DNA of 64,000 nt from Cryptomeria japonica (Eukaryota > Streptophyta > Pinopsida > Cupressales > Cupressaceae): NCBI RefSeq assembly GCF_030272615.1, contig NC_081414.1:765253483-765317482 (forward strand), given 5' to 3'. How positions within the stretch are numbered: the first letter of the stretch is position 1; every line of letters starts with the position of its first letter. The translations under genes and the position numbers were made by a program. Shown one piece after another: positions 1 to 11,589 of this stretch. The notes beneath the pieces are model-generated. The model was not told the DNA's origin and searched no databases. It saw nothing but the letters and a program-made list of their open reading frames with translations.

Positions 1-90
1 CACCAAAGTGACGATTTTTTCAGGATCTTTTTTTTTCTCATTTTTTTATTTTTTTTATTTTTGACAATTTAAGACTTTCTGAGGACTAAG

Positions 91-1503
91 CATAAAACCT
101 TTTGAGGTGCATGATATTCATTGGATCATCCAAAGGATTGCCTTCAGGAGTAGCCAACTGATAAGCTCCTGATCCATATTCGCTGTGATTACATATGGTC
201 CAAGCCAATTAGGCTCGAACTTGCCTTTCTTTTCTCTTTCTTGTAGATTTTTCTAATTCTCCATGAGGACAAGATCACCAACTTCGAATTCTTGGGTTCT
301 GACTTTTTTATGATAACTCATGCGCAGACGGTTTTGATATACCCGGAGATGATTCAAGGCCTTGAGGCGCCTTTCATCTAACAATTCTAGCTCTTGTAAG
401 CGAGCAATTCTGTATTCTTCCTCTGGTAGGATGTTTTGCAGCGATGCCCTTAGAGAGGGGATCCCGATCTCAAGGGGAAGGATAGCTTCGGAACCAAATA
501 CTAGGGAATAAGGAGTGGCACCTGTGGGGGTGCGGATGGAGGTGCAGTAGGCCCACAATGCAGGATGGATTTGGAGGTGCCAATCACGGCCCGCTTCATT
601 GACTGTCTTTTTGAGGATTTTTATTAGGGTTTTATTAGAAGCCTCAGCTTGGCCATTGCCTTGGGGATAATATGGAGTGGAGAAGTGGTGTTGGATGTTG
701 AATTTTTGGCAGAGTTCTTTGACATCCTAGTTTTTAAATTGTTTACCATTATCTGTGATGATAACTTTTGGGATGCCATATCGGCAGATTAGGTAGTTCA
801 GGATGAATTTGGATATTTGCTTGCCAGTGGTGAAAGTAAGAGGGATAGCCTCTACCCACTTGGTGAAGTATTCGGTGGCGGTGATAATGAATTTATGTCC
901 GTTGGAAGATGAAGGGTGGATTTTGCCAATGAGATCGAGCCCCCACTGCGAGAAGGGCCATGGTGTAATAAATGGCTGCAATTCTTGTGACAGTGCATGA
1001 ATCTTGTCGCCATGCTGCTGGCAAGGGATGCATTTCTTCACATAGTTGTATGCATCTTCTTCCATTTTAGGCCAATAGTATCCTATTCTCGAAAGTTTTT
1101 TAGCCAATGTGAGTCCACTTGAGTGTGCCCCACAGATGCCCTCATGTACTTCGCGTAATGCCCATTCAGCTTCTTGTTTATCTAAACACCTTAGGAGGGA
1201 ACCATCAAAATGCCTTTTGAACAAGGTGTCTGCAAGGATGGTGTAATGGGCACATCGGCGGATGAAAGTTTGTTGTTGGGTTTTGGTGAGATGTGGGGGA
1301 ACGGTGTTGTCTTTGAGGAAAGCGAAGGTTTCTTGGTACCAAGGGGACTCTGGACCAATGAGAACACACACCATTTCAGATTCTGGTAGGTCGTATACCG
1401 GTATAAACAATTGCTCGACCAAGAACTCGCACTTCTGACTATGTGCTGGCATTTGAAGGAGGGAGCCAATGGTGGCCATTGCATCTGCAGCCCTGTTGTT
1501 TGT
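91..1503 (-). pseudogene. Integrase of element 1 (broken by stops)
   Basis: This is the retroviral-type integrase (rve family) that inserts the element cDNA into chromosomes. Reading from about 1,480 downward there is an HHCC zinc region (H-E-G-I-C-G-A-H, then C-I-P-C). The catalytic core has WGLD (first Asp) and ITDNG (second Asp), and the catalytic Glu lies in NGQAEASNK near 650. The C-terminal domain includes PNWLGPY near 200 and ends with a stop near 91. TAG codons at 727 and 253 split it into three pieces in the same frame. Both are readable as former CAG. It cannot be functional as written. Confidence 0.92.
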
Positions 1504-2331
1504 TCATGGGATTTGATCAAACTTGATTGCGGTGAAATGTTGTTTAAGATCTTCAACCATGGTATGGTAGGGAAGGAGTTTATCATCTTTTGTCTGGTAT
1601 TCATCATTGACTTGTTTTATAATGAGCTGAGAATCACCATAAACTTGTAACTCCTTTATTTTCCAGTGGATAGCCAAGCGTAAACCTGTGATGAGGGCCT
1701 CGTATTCTGCTATGTTGTTGGTACATGCAAAGGCTATCTTGTATGATTTGGGGATGCCATCTCCTTGAGGTGTGACCAATAATATTCCTACCCCCGATCC
1801 ATTTTGAGTGTAGGAGCCATCAAAATACAATTGCCATGTCGAGGATGTGGTAACAAACATAATGAACTCATCTGGTAATTCTGTGATAAGAGGGTGACCA
1901 CCTGGAAGTGGAGCTTTAGCCAACTGATCTGCAATAACTTGTCCCTTGATTGCCTTTCTGTCCACATATTTGATGTCAAAATCACTTAGAAGCATGACCC
2001 ATTTAGCCGTTCTGCCAGTGAGAGCATCTTTTGACAGGAAATATTTAAGTGGATCAATTTTAGCAATTAATTTTGTCTTGTTGTTTAGCATATAGTGTCG
2101 TAGTTTCTGTGTGCTGAACACTAATGCCAAACATGCTCTTTCAATGGGGGTGTAGTTGAGTTCATATCCTACCAACGTTTGACTGATGTAGTAAATGGCG
2201 TGTTCCTTCCCTTGATCATCTGTTTGCGCCAGTAATGCCCCCAATGCCACTTTAGTAGCACATATGTACAAAATGAGGGGTTTTCTAGGGGTAGGTGGCA
2301 TCAAAACTGGAGGTGATGCTAGATATTCTTT
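1504..2331 (-). pseudogene. Tandem RNase H domains of element 1: degenerate gypsy RNase H, then archaeal-type RNase H
   Basis: Two RNase H domains follow RT in frame. The first (about 2,310-1,950) is the normal gypsy domain, recognised by GALLAQ and QKLRHYM. The Asp expected before GALLAQ is replaced (ICATKVALGALLAQ) and the Glu expected before LALVF is absent. The second (about 1,890-1,600) is an archaeal-type domain keeping all three acids: YFDG, AEYEAL and YGDSQ. In Tat elements this acquired domain is thought to supply activity that the degenerate first domain lost. Downstream of the first domain is the usual Tat position. TGA codons at 2,332 and 1,504 bound this piece. Confidence 0.9.
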
Positions 2332-3708
2332 TCATTTTTCAAAGGCCTTTTGACAAAGGCAATCCCATTTGAATTTTGTGTCTTTACGTAACAGGTGTGC
2401 AAATGGATGGCACTTGTCGGCTAGTTGTGAAATGAAACGCCTGACAGACTGGAGTTTTCCCTCGAGACTGCATAGTTGTCTGAGAGTTTTTGGCAGAGGC
2501 ATTTCCATAATAGCTTTTACCTTTGCGGGATCAACCTTGATGCCTCTATGGGAAACAATGAATCCTAGTAGTTTTCCCGATGTGAGGCCAAACACACACT
2601 TTTTGGGATTTAGGCGCAGCTTGTATTTTTCCAATCTTTCGAAGATCTGTTTTAGAATAAGGATGTGCTCTTGTCTTGTCTTGGATTTGCCTAGCAGATC
2701 ATCCACGTAGTCCTCCATAATTTTGTGCAAGAAGTCATGAAAAATTGTTGTCATTGCCCGTTGATATGTAGCTCCAGCATTTTTAAGGCCAAAAGGCATG
2801 ACCCGATAACAAAAAGTACCCCATGGTGTTGTGAATGCCGTTTTATGTTGATCCTCATCTGCTATCCTAATTTGGTTGTATCCAGAAAACCCATCCATTA
2901 GCGATAGCATTTCATGTCCTGTTGTAAGATCCACAATCATATCTATGTTTGGGAGCGAGAAATCGTCTTTAAGACAAGCTATATTTAGATCTCGAAAATC
3001 TGTACAGATGCGAATGCCCCCAGCAGGTTTACTGATAGGTACAATGTTGGAGACCCATTCAGTGTAGTCTATGGGTTTGATAAATTTTGCGTCTAACAAC
3101 TTTTGAAGTTCTGCCTTAACCAAGAGAGCAATATGCGGGTGCATTTTGCGGAGTTTTTGTTTTACAGTTTTTGCATCTGGGCGGACTGCGAGATTGTGAA
3201 CCACCAAGGCAGGATCCAACCCTGGCATATCAGAATAGGACCATGCAAAATTGATTTTAACCTCTGTAAGGAAGTTGATGAAGTCTTGTTTCTCGATTTC
3301 AGTGAGGGATTTGGCAATGAGCACATTTTTCAGAATGACTTTGGTGCCCATGTTGATGTTGTCTGTTTCTTCTATCAACAAATTTGATTTGTCCTGTGGA
3401 AGGTAACCAATGGTAGGGAGGTCAAATCCCTCATCATCAAGTGCCTTTTCCAGGTTTTCACTTTTAGATACGCCCTTTGTTTTTATTTCTTGTTCATCCA
3501 AAGGCACCTCAGGGAGGTTTTCACCTAGGAAATCATATCTTTTTCTTTTATTATCTTTTTTGTGGATAAGGGCATTGACTTGACTACCAAAGTATCCCTT
3601 TTCGTGTAGTTGAATACCCTCAATTCTATTACAGTCTTCCATATTTTGCGCTGTTAGGAGAGAAATGAGAGCATTATCGTCGACGCAGATATCTAAATTG
3701 GGTTTATC
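2332..3708 (-). pseudogene. Reverse transcriptase of element 1
   Basis: This is an RNA-dependent DNA polymerase of Ty3/gypsy type. In the 436-residue piece starting at 3,642, an N-terminal linker is followed by FAWSYSDMPG (about 132-141), the WVSNIVP motif and RICTDFRDLN (211-220). The first catalytic Asp is D250 in LSLMDGFSGYNQ, followed by MPFGLKNAGATYQRAM and the YVDD box (312-315). The connection ends at 2,332 with TGA. The region from 3,708 to 3,643 stays in the same frame after a TGA at 3,709. The palm motifs are intact, so the stops are recent relative to the core. Confidence 0.95.
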
Positions 3709-4985
3709 TCATTGGCCCCAGTCAATGAGTTCAGGATAGACAAGATGTAGCTCATGTGAAGTGGGAGGGGTTACGGGGGTGATGGTATTGATGTAAGCAT
3801 CGAAGAAGGTATCTTTCTCATATTCATAAGGCATTTCGTGGAATTCCTCTTCGTTAGCGCTTTCGATATCCGAAGAAGGATTAGAAGGGGCACTGGCAAC
3901 AGTAATCTTAGGCACTGAGGTGTACCCCAAGCCTCTGTTGTATCTATAGGAGATAGGATTTATGGGTGTTTTTCTTCCTTTCTCCTCTGGTCCCAAACTG
4001 TGTCCTTTGTAACCCATTTTTCAACTATGGCAAATGCTTTTGGGTACACTTCTTTGGATATTCTTGTTGGATCATCATCCTCTTCCCGGTATAGCCATGA
4101 AGAGATATCCGCTTCGAGGTTCTCGTTATCAAGTGGGCCCCATTGCTGGAAGGTGGTGTTTTGGCATTGCATGACTTGTTTCGGGTCCTTTTTTCACTCT
4201 TTTAGTTTGCCAAATGACTTAGGAGAGAGAGGGAGGTTGCCTATTAATAAGACGTCCTCCAATTTGTATTCTCTAGAGCCATTGTCCAAGATCTTGATTT
4301 GATTATTTGGTTGGGATGATGTGGAGGCAACATTTGATGTGTCAGATGGAGGCGTTGGCGAAGGTCTATTTAGTGGGCAATGATACAGATGCTTCCCCTC
4401 TAATAGTTTGCAATATTGAAAAGGTTGGGGATCACCTTTGACAGTGATCACTTTTCCATTATAGGGGAATTTGATTCATTGGTGATAGGTGGAGGGTATG
4501 GCCTGCAAGGAATGAATCCATGGCCTCCAGAGGAGAATGTTGTAGGGGAGATCAAGATCGAGTACTTGGCAAGGGGTTTCAATTGTAATGGGGCCCACTT
4601 GAAGAGCTAAGGTGATGACGCCCTTTGAAATTCTTTCTGCATCATCATATGCCTTTATTGTGATCCTTCCTGATGTGTCTATCAGATCCTTAGAAAGTCC
4701 CAATTGTTTTATCAATTTGTATGTACACAGATTAAGCTCAGATCCACCATCTATCAGGATACGTTTGACCTTATGCTTGTGGATGAGAGCTTCAATGTGC
4801 AAAGGTTTGTTATGGTCCTCATCTGCGGGAGCATCTTTGGAGTTAAATACAATGTGTTGTTGGGCAACAAGGTTTCCAATGAGGGTTTGAAATTGGGTGG
4901 CATTGATGTTATCAGGAATGCGTGATTGGAGAAGGGCTTGTTCCAAAATTTCTTTATGGACTAGAGAAGTCTTGAGAAGTTCCAA
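3709..4985 (-). pseudogene. Protease and linker region of element 1, with frameshift
   Basis: This is a retropepsin-like aspartic protease. The active site reads ILIDGGSELN (Asp at residue 79 of the piece starting at 4,985). The DGG form rather than D-S/T-G is common in the Tat group. Further down is LLWRPW, where related elements have LLGRPW, so a Gly appears replaced by Trp. After TGA codons at 4,476 and 4,194 the frame runs on to about 4,000. There one frameshift moves it into the 4,017-3,709 frame, visible because the segment ending KEEKHP continues as EEKGRKTPI in the other frame. It links to RT through a TGA at 3,709. Confidence 0.85.
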
Positions 4986-5033
4986 AATGGATATCTACGC
5001 GGGTGTCTTCCCAAGTTGATCAAGGAGGTCCTA

Positions 5034-7313
5034 TCGGCGGGTGGAAGACATGGGTGGGGGGTTTGGTGGTGGAGGAACTCCTTGGATGGTGACTCTTCCT
5101 TGATGTGTAGTTGCATTGCAGTCATTCTGGAAATGGGAGGTGGAAGGCGTGGCACCTTGAATGACTATTCTAGCCGGATTTGGTCTGCTTTAAAAAGAAG
5201 GAAGATTAACTCCTTGGATGGTTATGACATTGACATGATTTTCTGCAGGTTCAATGCGACTTACTAAAAAATCAAAACCGGTTACGTGATTAGCGTAGTC
5301 ATAACCCATTGCGTTAGATGATGAGCCTTTTCCTTTATCATGCTTTGGGAAGGGTTCCTGGTACATTTTGAGTTTGTCAGTGTTATTACCAGGTTTTGCA
5401 TTTGCTACCTCAATCTCACCTCTATCAATGAGATCTTGTATGTAGATCTTCAGTTTCATACACTTTCGTGTATCATGTCCCTTGATACAATGGTATTCAC
5501 AATACTCATTTTCACTATACCATCTTGGTTTAGGTTGATTGGGATCAAATGGGCGAATGATTGGAAAAACCACTATACTTGCTTGGACAAGTTTTTGAAA
5601 CACCACTTCAATAGGCTCAACAAGAGGAGTGAAATCTCTTGGAGTCTTGTTATTCAATCGAGGTGGTCATCTTTGGATTGAGACATTGTTGTGAGGTTTT
5701 TGAGATTGATTTGAATTGTTTTGATTGTTGAATTGATGAATATTGGTGGTGGATTTTGGGGGAGCGGCCACGGTGTGGACCCGCTTTGCATCAGTTACAC
5801 CATCATTGACCACGTTTTTATTTTTAGCCCAGAATTTTGGCTTGTCGTTATGATAAGAGGAAGAACTTTGTGATGACTTCTGGTAATGTTTCAAGGTTCC
5901 TTCCTCCAACAAGACACGTTCAAGGGCGAGGCCCTTATCGGTCAATTTTTGGAAGGATTTGATACATTGAGATATTAAAGGTCTTGAAAGTTCAGGCACC
6001 AAGTTCTTTTGAAATAGTTCAATTTGATGTTGTTCTGGCATGTCCCACTGGAATTTTTTGATAAGATGTCACCATCTTTGTAGGAAATTGGCGAAGGTTT
6101 CTCCAGGCCTTTGTTTTGTATTACATAGGTCCATCATAGAAACATCATTACCCATGTTGTATGCATAGTGGCCCACAAATTTTTCTGCCAAGTCTGGAAA
6201 AGAGACAATGAAACCTCGTGGTAAAGATGAGAACCATGCTAGGGCGTCTCCCATGAGACTCTTGGGAAAGAGTCTGCAAAGATAAAGGTCACTATAGGAG
6301 ACTTCTTGGCATAAGATGTGGAATTCTCGGACATGGTCGCGGGGGTCTCCTTTGCCTTCATACTTGGTGAATTTAGGGATCTCAAATCCTGGGGGATATG
6401 TTGCAACTGATATAGATGGGTCGTAAGGACAAGGGAAAAACTCTTCGAATGAGTAAGCTTTCCTTTTATTAGTCTTTTCTTTCATGTTTTTGATGATATT
6501 CTTCATGTCTTGAATTTCCTTGATGAGGTCTTGTTGTGGACTTTGATATTGATGGATTGTATTTGCCCCAAGAATTGGATGAACCAAAGAAGGTGCACCA
6601 CCACCAATATATTGATATGATGAGAAGGTGGGAACGTGGGATGTGATGACCGATGTCGCTGGGGTTTGTGTGATAGTTGGTTGCAGTCTGCCAACTATTG
6701 TGACGGGATTGAATGCGGTCTGGATAAAATTTGTGACATTCTTGGGAGAAAGGGAAGTTTGTGGAATAGAAATATGTGGTTGAATAGAAGGAGGTGGTAT
6801 AGAAGTTTGCTTGAGAATGCATGAGATTGGATTTGATAGTGGTATGGATGGCAAGGAGGAAGAAGACGGGATGGAGACCGTGGTGGGAGGCATCATGGGT
6901 GGCATTGATTGGGCTTGGATGATTGATGGGTCTGCAATTGATTGAGTTTGAATAGTAGGTGCAGCACTTTGTGTGGGAGCGAGGTCTCCTTGTGGTTGTT
7001 GGACGAGAGCGGATCTATTAAATTCAGGTGGAAGTTGAGCTCCATGTTCAAGAAGAGTTTTCAGAAGTGCAATAGGATTGTGTTTAATAAAATTTTCCAT
7101 CATCTCTTGGTTATAAGAATCCGCTAGGAAAGTTTGCACTTCCGGACAAAGTTCATCTTGGTTAACCATGTCAAGATTTCGGCTTTGATCTTGATCGCTT
7201 GGTTGCCCACTTTGTGTATGATCTTGCGTGGGATCTTCATATAGGATACCAATGTCTGGCATGCCATATTGTTGATCAGCAATCTTTTTCTTTTGGGATC
7301 GAGTTGCGACCAT
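5034..7313 (-). pseudogene. Gag polyprotein of element 1
   Basis: This is the structural protein that forms virus-like particles. It starts at the ATG at 7,313 (MVATRSQKKK), immediately after the minisatellite. A Pro/Ser/Gln-rich N-terminus is followed by a coiled segment (EIQDMKNIIKNMKEK), then the retrotransposon gag capsid domain with GDPRDHVREF, GDALAWFSSLP and PGETFANFLQRW. A zinc-binding motif of the form CEYH-x5-H-x4-C lies near 5,480. Stops at 6,069 (TGA), 5,667 (TGA), 5,190 (TAA) and 5,031 (TAG) interrupt a single frame that continues without shift into the protease. Confidence 0.9.
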
Positions 7314-7319
7314 ACATGA

Positions 7320-7855
7320 TATTTGTGATGAAAAGACTTAGGAAAATTGTGATGAAATGACTTAGAAAATTTGTGATGGAAGGATTTTAGAAATTTGTGA
7401 TAAAAGGACTTAAGAAATTTGAGGATGAAAGGACTTAAGAAATTTGTGATGAAAGGACTTAAGAAATTTGAGGATGAAAGGATTTAAGAAATTTGTGTGA
7501 TGAAAGGATTTAAGAAATTTGAGGATGAAAGGACTTAAGAAATTTGAGGATGAAAGGACTTAAGAAATTTGTGATGAAAGGACTTAAGAAATCTGAGGAT
7601 GAAAGGATTATAAGAAATTTGTGTGATGAAAGGATTTAAGAAATTTGAGGATGAAAGGACTTAAGAAATTTGAGGATGAAAGGACTTAAGAAATTTGTGA
7701 TGAAAGGACTTAAGAAATTTGAGGATGAAAGGATTTAAGAAATTTGTGATGAAAGAAAGGATTTAAGAAATTTGTGATGAAAGGATTTAAGAAATTTGAG
7801 GATGAAAGGACTTAAGAAATTTGAGGATGAAAGGACTTAAGAAATTTGAGGATGA
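7320..7855. repeat. Minisatellite of 24/25-bp units in the gag leader of element 1
   Basis: About 22 head-to-tail copies of a 24-bp unit (AAATTTGTGATGAAAGGA plus CTTAAG) and a 25-bp variant with GAGGATG in place of GTGATG. The two types alternate in blocks, and a few units have local insertions (for example near 7,498 and 7,755). The array stops 7 bp before the gag start codon, so it forms the end of the 5' untranslated leader. Confidence 0.95.
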
Positions 7856-7860
7856 TTGAT

Positions 7861-9021
7861 GAAGAAGGTATGGTAGTGATGGTTTAGAAGAAAACTTGAT
7901 GACTAGGTTGTCTTTGGCATGAACATGAAGGATCTATTTAAATGGCAAGTTGTATGAAGGGATATGACCACCCTGATTTGGACGATAGTAGGTGTTTCAA
8001 AGGACAAACTTGAATGTTGACGTAGAGGATAAACTCTTAGCTTCTCTCTTAGGCTTATGAAAAATAGGACAGACGGAGTTTTGACGCAATTTTGGACTTT
8101 GTGTGGGTAATGACTTGGACAATTTGTTTGTGTCTTGACAAATATTTTTGCAAAGTGTTTGGGGATAGTGATGTGTTTTTAGTCTATTCTTGGCAAGTAT
8201 ATATCAAACAAAGCAAACACAATGATTAAATGCATATTATCTCAAAGACACTCATGCTCATATACAACATTCTTAAGGCTGGCAAGGACAATAGTCATTA
8301 GATCCCAATTGGTTTCCCATCTACGCTTACCCAAAGTGGACACTTAGATGCTTGACCCCACTAGCTCCCCTCCACAGCACTCACTTCTCAGGGCAGCCAA
8401 GCATCAATTCCCATGAAAACTCCTCATGGCGAACTTTGTGTCTCTACTAAGGGCCATAAGAATATGGGCCGCCTCGGAGGTCCAACCTCCTGCACCAATG
8501 ACTAGAAGGTTTTTGGCCACTATGAACAAGGTGTTTAGTAAGTCTTCCCGTTAGGAGCCACCCTTCGAAGTTGCGCAAGCGCAATTGAGGCCTATAGCCC
8601 AACGAAGCACCAAGAACTTAGTAGTCACGCAAGCATGATTGAGATCTCTAGGATCCTACTAAGCACCCAATGTGAGAGTGAACTCTCATATAGCCCCAAC
8701 CATTAACCCTTTCGTAGTCAATGGCCTATTTATTATAGTGGGTTGGGAACCCTAGGTCCAGATGTACTCACTTGGGTCGTTCCCCTCTTACCTTCTAAAA
8801 GAGCAAGTTGGGAGGGTAGGCCCACTAGAGGTAAACACACAATCAAACAAGAAAAGGTTGGAGGGTTTGGATTTCTGATCATCTAGTAAGACAAGAGCAT
8901 ACTTTCCTACCTTTACGCTTTTCTTAAAGACACATAAGACAATGATTCATTCCATTTTAATTAATATCTAGGTGCCTAATTTAAATAAATGCACAATATT
9001 TGGTTGAATCAACTAGGCAAC
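7861..9021 (-). other. Non-coding leader/LTR-like DNA upstream of element 1 gag
   Basis: There is no open frame of note. The stretch is unique, moderately GC-rich sequence lying upstream of gag on the minus strand, so it should contain the 5' leader and part of the 5' LTR of element 1. I could not fix the LTR end. A weak primer-binding-site candidate (minus-strand TGCTGTGGA near 8,370) resembles the 3' half of the tRNA-Arg-type site seen at 37,516, but it is too degenerate to call. Confidence 0.4.
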
Positions 9022-9125
9022 CTGCAAAACCACTTGATTAGTAGTTTGAAAAATGGAGTCTTCTAAAAGCGTTCGGCAAAACAACTTGATTAGTAGTTTG
9101 GAAAAATAGAGTCTTCAATAAGTGT
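9022..9125. repeat. 53-bp tandem duplication
   Basis: Two adjacent copies of a unit beginning GCAAAACCACTTGATTAG. They differ at several positions. The second copy runs into the end of the gag stub that follows. Confidence 0.7.
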
Positions 9126-9516
9126 CCTTCTCCTTCAGATTGAGCTTGATGAAGTGAAGGCACCTCTTGATAATGCTCCACTTGATGTGCTCCTTTGATT
9201 GCTGGATGTGGATGGCTCTACAATCATCATACATTGGCAAATCAAATTTCACATCTAATCTTAACAAAGGTAATTTAGAATCAATCTTTTCTAGTTGTCC
9301 CTTTTGAGATGGAGATAAAGGTGGAGAAGAATATGTAGAAGGGGGAGTACTTGGAAGAGGATCACCACCGACTCCTTCATCCATAAATTTACTAGTGCCT
9401 TCTCCATCTTTTCTTCGTTCTCTATACAACTCTTCCACCATTGCTTTCATGTCAAGAAAAGCTTGCCGAAATGCCCTTTCAGACTCAGGAATGCTTTCTT
9501 CTCTTACATGTCTCAT
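9115..9516 (-). pseudogene. Gag N-terminal stub of a second Ty3/gypsy element
   Basis: A 133-residue open frame starts at an ATG at 9,516. The first two thirds look like the N-terminus of a common plant gypsy gag: ERAFRQAFLDMKAMVEELY, a Ser/Pro-rich linker, and LLRLDVKFDLPMYD (about residues 84-97), which normally leads into the capsid domain. After that the protein changes to unrelated sequence and stops, so the element is cut off by a deletion or rearrangement. The frame also continues upstream past a TGA at about 9,523. A primer-binding site lies 127 bp upstream. Confidence 0.75.
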
Positions 9517-9642
9517 TACTTCTCATGGAAATGTACGTCTCATACCAATCTCGGTACTAAAATCTTCAAGCGATCCTTCTCCACGCTTGAGCTTAGACCT
9601 AGTTAGCATTCAACACAAATGCTTTCAATCCTTGATCAACTA

Positions 9643-9653
9643 CTCTGATACCA
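9643..9653 (-). other. Primer-binding site, initiator tRNA-Met type
   Basis: The minus strand reads TGGTATCAGAG, the standard plant LTR-retrotransposon site complementary to the 3' end of initiator tRNA-Met. It lies between the gag stub at 9,516 and the presumed LTR edge at 9,657, where the plus strand begins TGATCCAA. Spacing and orientation fit the minus-strand gag. Confidence 0.75.
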
Positions 9654-9656
9654 ACT

Positions 9657-10258
9657 TGATCCAAAATTAGTGGCAAAGACTTTTTTTCACACTAATTTGA
9701 ATTCAATATTTTTAAAGCCATTATTTAATTTTTTATAACTACTTATTTGAATTAACTACATTCAATAAGTAATTTAAATGATTGAAAAGAAAAAGAAATA
9801 CACATAGACCATACACTACAAGATGATAATGGAGTTCACCCCTGATGGGCTACGTCTCCAGGTCCACTTCAAGTGAGCAACCAATACCTTAACATTGATG
9901 AAAATTACATAAAATTGTCTTTAACATCAAAAGCAATTTAAAAATCTGCAGAACTAATCTTCTGGATTCTCTAGGAAGATATGAGCTCTCTAAGAGTTCC
10001 GCCAAATTCCCCCTGCACAATATATAAATAAATAAAGGCTAAAAAACTTTAACTCTCCAAAACTGATTACAAAATACAATACAGCCAATTCCAGGTGCTT
10101 CTCTGTTATCAAAACAGGCTTGTGGAGAAATGGTAACACTTTGCCTTTATATAGGCAAGCTAGCAAGTTCTAGCCTTCCTTTTGCATTAAATTTTTCTTT
10201 ATCTAGAAGATTGCATTTTAAATGCATATCTTTGTTTTTTTTCCAAACACATCTAAAA
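9657..10258 (-). mobile_element. Probable 5' LTR (part) of the second gypsy element
   Basis: The stretch starts with TG on the plus strand (CA on the element strand), 3 bp beyond the primer-binding site, as an LTR end should. It is AT-rich and non-coding. The far end and a second LTR were not found, so the right boundary is arbitrary. Confidence 0.45.
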
Positions 10259-10336
10259 CATGTGGTGCAATGGATAAAAATAAGCCTTATCACATGGAGG
10301 TTGTGGGTTCAAGTCTTCATGTGGGTCAAAAAAAAA
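10259..10336 (+). mobile_element. tRNA-derived SINE candidate or tRNA-like relic
   Basis: An A-box-like segment (GTGGTGCAATGGATAA, 10,262-10,277) is followed 28 bp later by a B-box-like segment (GGTTCAAGTC, 10,306-10,315) and a run of nine A at 10,328-10,336. This is the order expected of a tRNA-derived SINE with an A tail. It does not fold into a good tRNA cloverleaf by eye. No target-site duplication was found. Confidence 0.35.
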
Positions 10337-11436
10337 GCTTACTTTTTCAAACCCCATGCGAGCAATATTTTTTAGACTTTATTTATAATTTAAATAAAAT
10401 ATTCTCTCGTTAATACTCACATCCAATGCATGGCATAAATATTAACATGTGGGGATTTGGTGCGGTAGGTCTTGGGATCAAATTCCACCAAATAAACTTT
10501 TTTATTAAATGCAACATTATCCTTTATTTTTCTTTTTAATTTTTTTCCATTCGTGTGTGAAGCACATGGGATAATGGTAGGACCATTTATTAATGATGGA
10601 TAGGTTTTGAGTTAAAATCCCACTTACCATTCTTGCAAGTTGAATTGCCACGTGTTAATTTTTGAATGGTCCACATGGCATCTTCTGATTGATCCATGCG
10701 GTCATACTTTCTTGGTCCACTTGTTTCCACATATTGAATTTGTATTGTTCTATTTTTCAACCTTTAACCATGCCATGTTATTTTCTAGTTGAGCCACGTG
10801 TTAATACACCCATGTCTTTCCCTCAACTCCCGAAGGCCATAACTTTCACATACGGTGACCGATTAAGTTCATTCAAAATACGTCGAAAATCTCTTGACGA
10901 GCTCTATAGCATGAAAGACTTTTCATAAACATTAAACATCATCAATTTTTTTAAATAATCAGTTCGGATCGATTGTGGGAAGATCCTCATGGATCAAGGA
11001 TATGGGGGTCATCAGCTTATAAATATAAATATTAGAGTCAATGGACACTCGAAATCCTAATGCAAAGGGGCCAGCCAACAAATAGTGTAACAAGCTTAAA
11101 GTCATAACTAAGAGATTTGCCAACCGATTCAGCAAGTCAACACAAGATTATAACAAAAACAGAAACATGTCAAGGGTAGTATATGCCTCTTTGACACTTA
11201 GGAAAAAATTCAAAAACCATAACACATGCATAAGGGGGACCCAAAGCATTTCCTTAACAAAATAACTTGCAAATTTTGACAGTCCTAACACATTCCTCAA
11301 TCATAATCTTGCTAATCTTTTTCTCTTATAAATGCATCTCCACATGATAAGATTCATCTATGTTGGAAAAGACTTAGATCCAACATTTCATCTACTCATG
11401 TAACTTAGATTTGTATTTGGGGCATAAACTCAAATT

Positions 11437-11437
<1 letters not shown>
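10337..11437. other. Non-coding stretch, nothing recognised
   Basis: AT-rich sequence without a credible frame. Segments near 10,690-10,900 look like LTR or leader material, but I cannot assign them. Confidence 0.4.

Positions 11438-11439
<2 letters not shown>

Positions 11440-11499
<60 letters not shown>
11440..11499. repeat. (TC)n microsatellite
   Basis: An uninterrupted dinucleotide TC tract of about 30 repeats. No gene is adjacent. Confidence 0.98.
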
Positions 11500-11501
<2 letters not shown>

Positions 11502-11589
11502 CTTATGTTTCCATACTCCTCAACCGGTGTAAATTTGAATCTCCTTTGGGATCAATGGGTAGGGCATTAGATTAAGACATATCTTGCAT

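Larger units (their letters stand above)
1..7860 (-). mobile_element. Ty3/gypsy LTR retrotransposon, Tat/Ogre-like (element 1), internal region
   Basis: The minus strand carries, in order, gag, protease, reverse transcriptase, gypsy RNase H, archaeal-type RNase H and integrase. All lie in one reading frame from 7,313 to about 91 except for a single frameshift near 3,960-4,017. Twelve in-frame stops interrupt it: at 6,069, 5,667, 5,190, 5,031, 4,995, 4,476, 4,194, 3,709, 2,332, 1,504, 727 and 253. A second RNase H between RNase H and integrase is the hallmark of the Tat group. The 3' LTR lies outside the window: positions 1-90 are only the non-coding tail after integrase. The 5' LTR is not delimited. 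The element is dead but structurally nearly complete. Confidence 0.93.

Noticed and set aside
253-7313. Repeat-induced point mutation as the cause of stops
   Set aside because: That process belongs to fungi. U6, tRNA and element types are plant, so ordinary deamination of methylated cytosine is the simpler reading.
7320-7855. CRISPR-like array
   Set aside because: Units are contiguous without unique spacers, and the sequence is plant nuclear DNA.
10440-10620. Further tRNA-like promoter words
   Set aside because: B-box-like matches (GGATCAAATTCC, GAGTTAAAATCCC) lack matching A boxes and tails, so they are probably chance.
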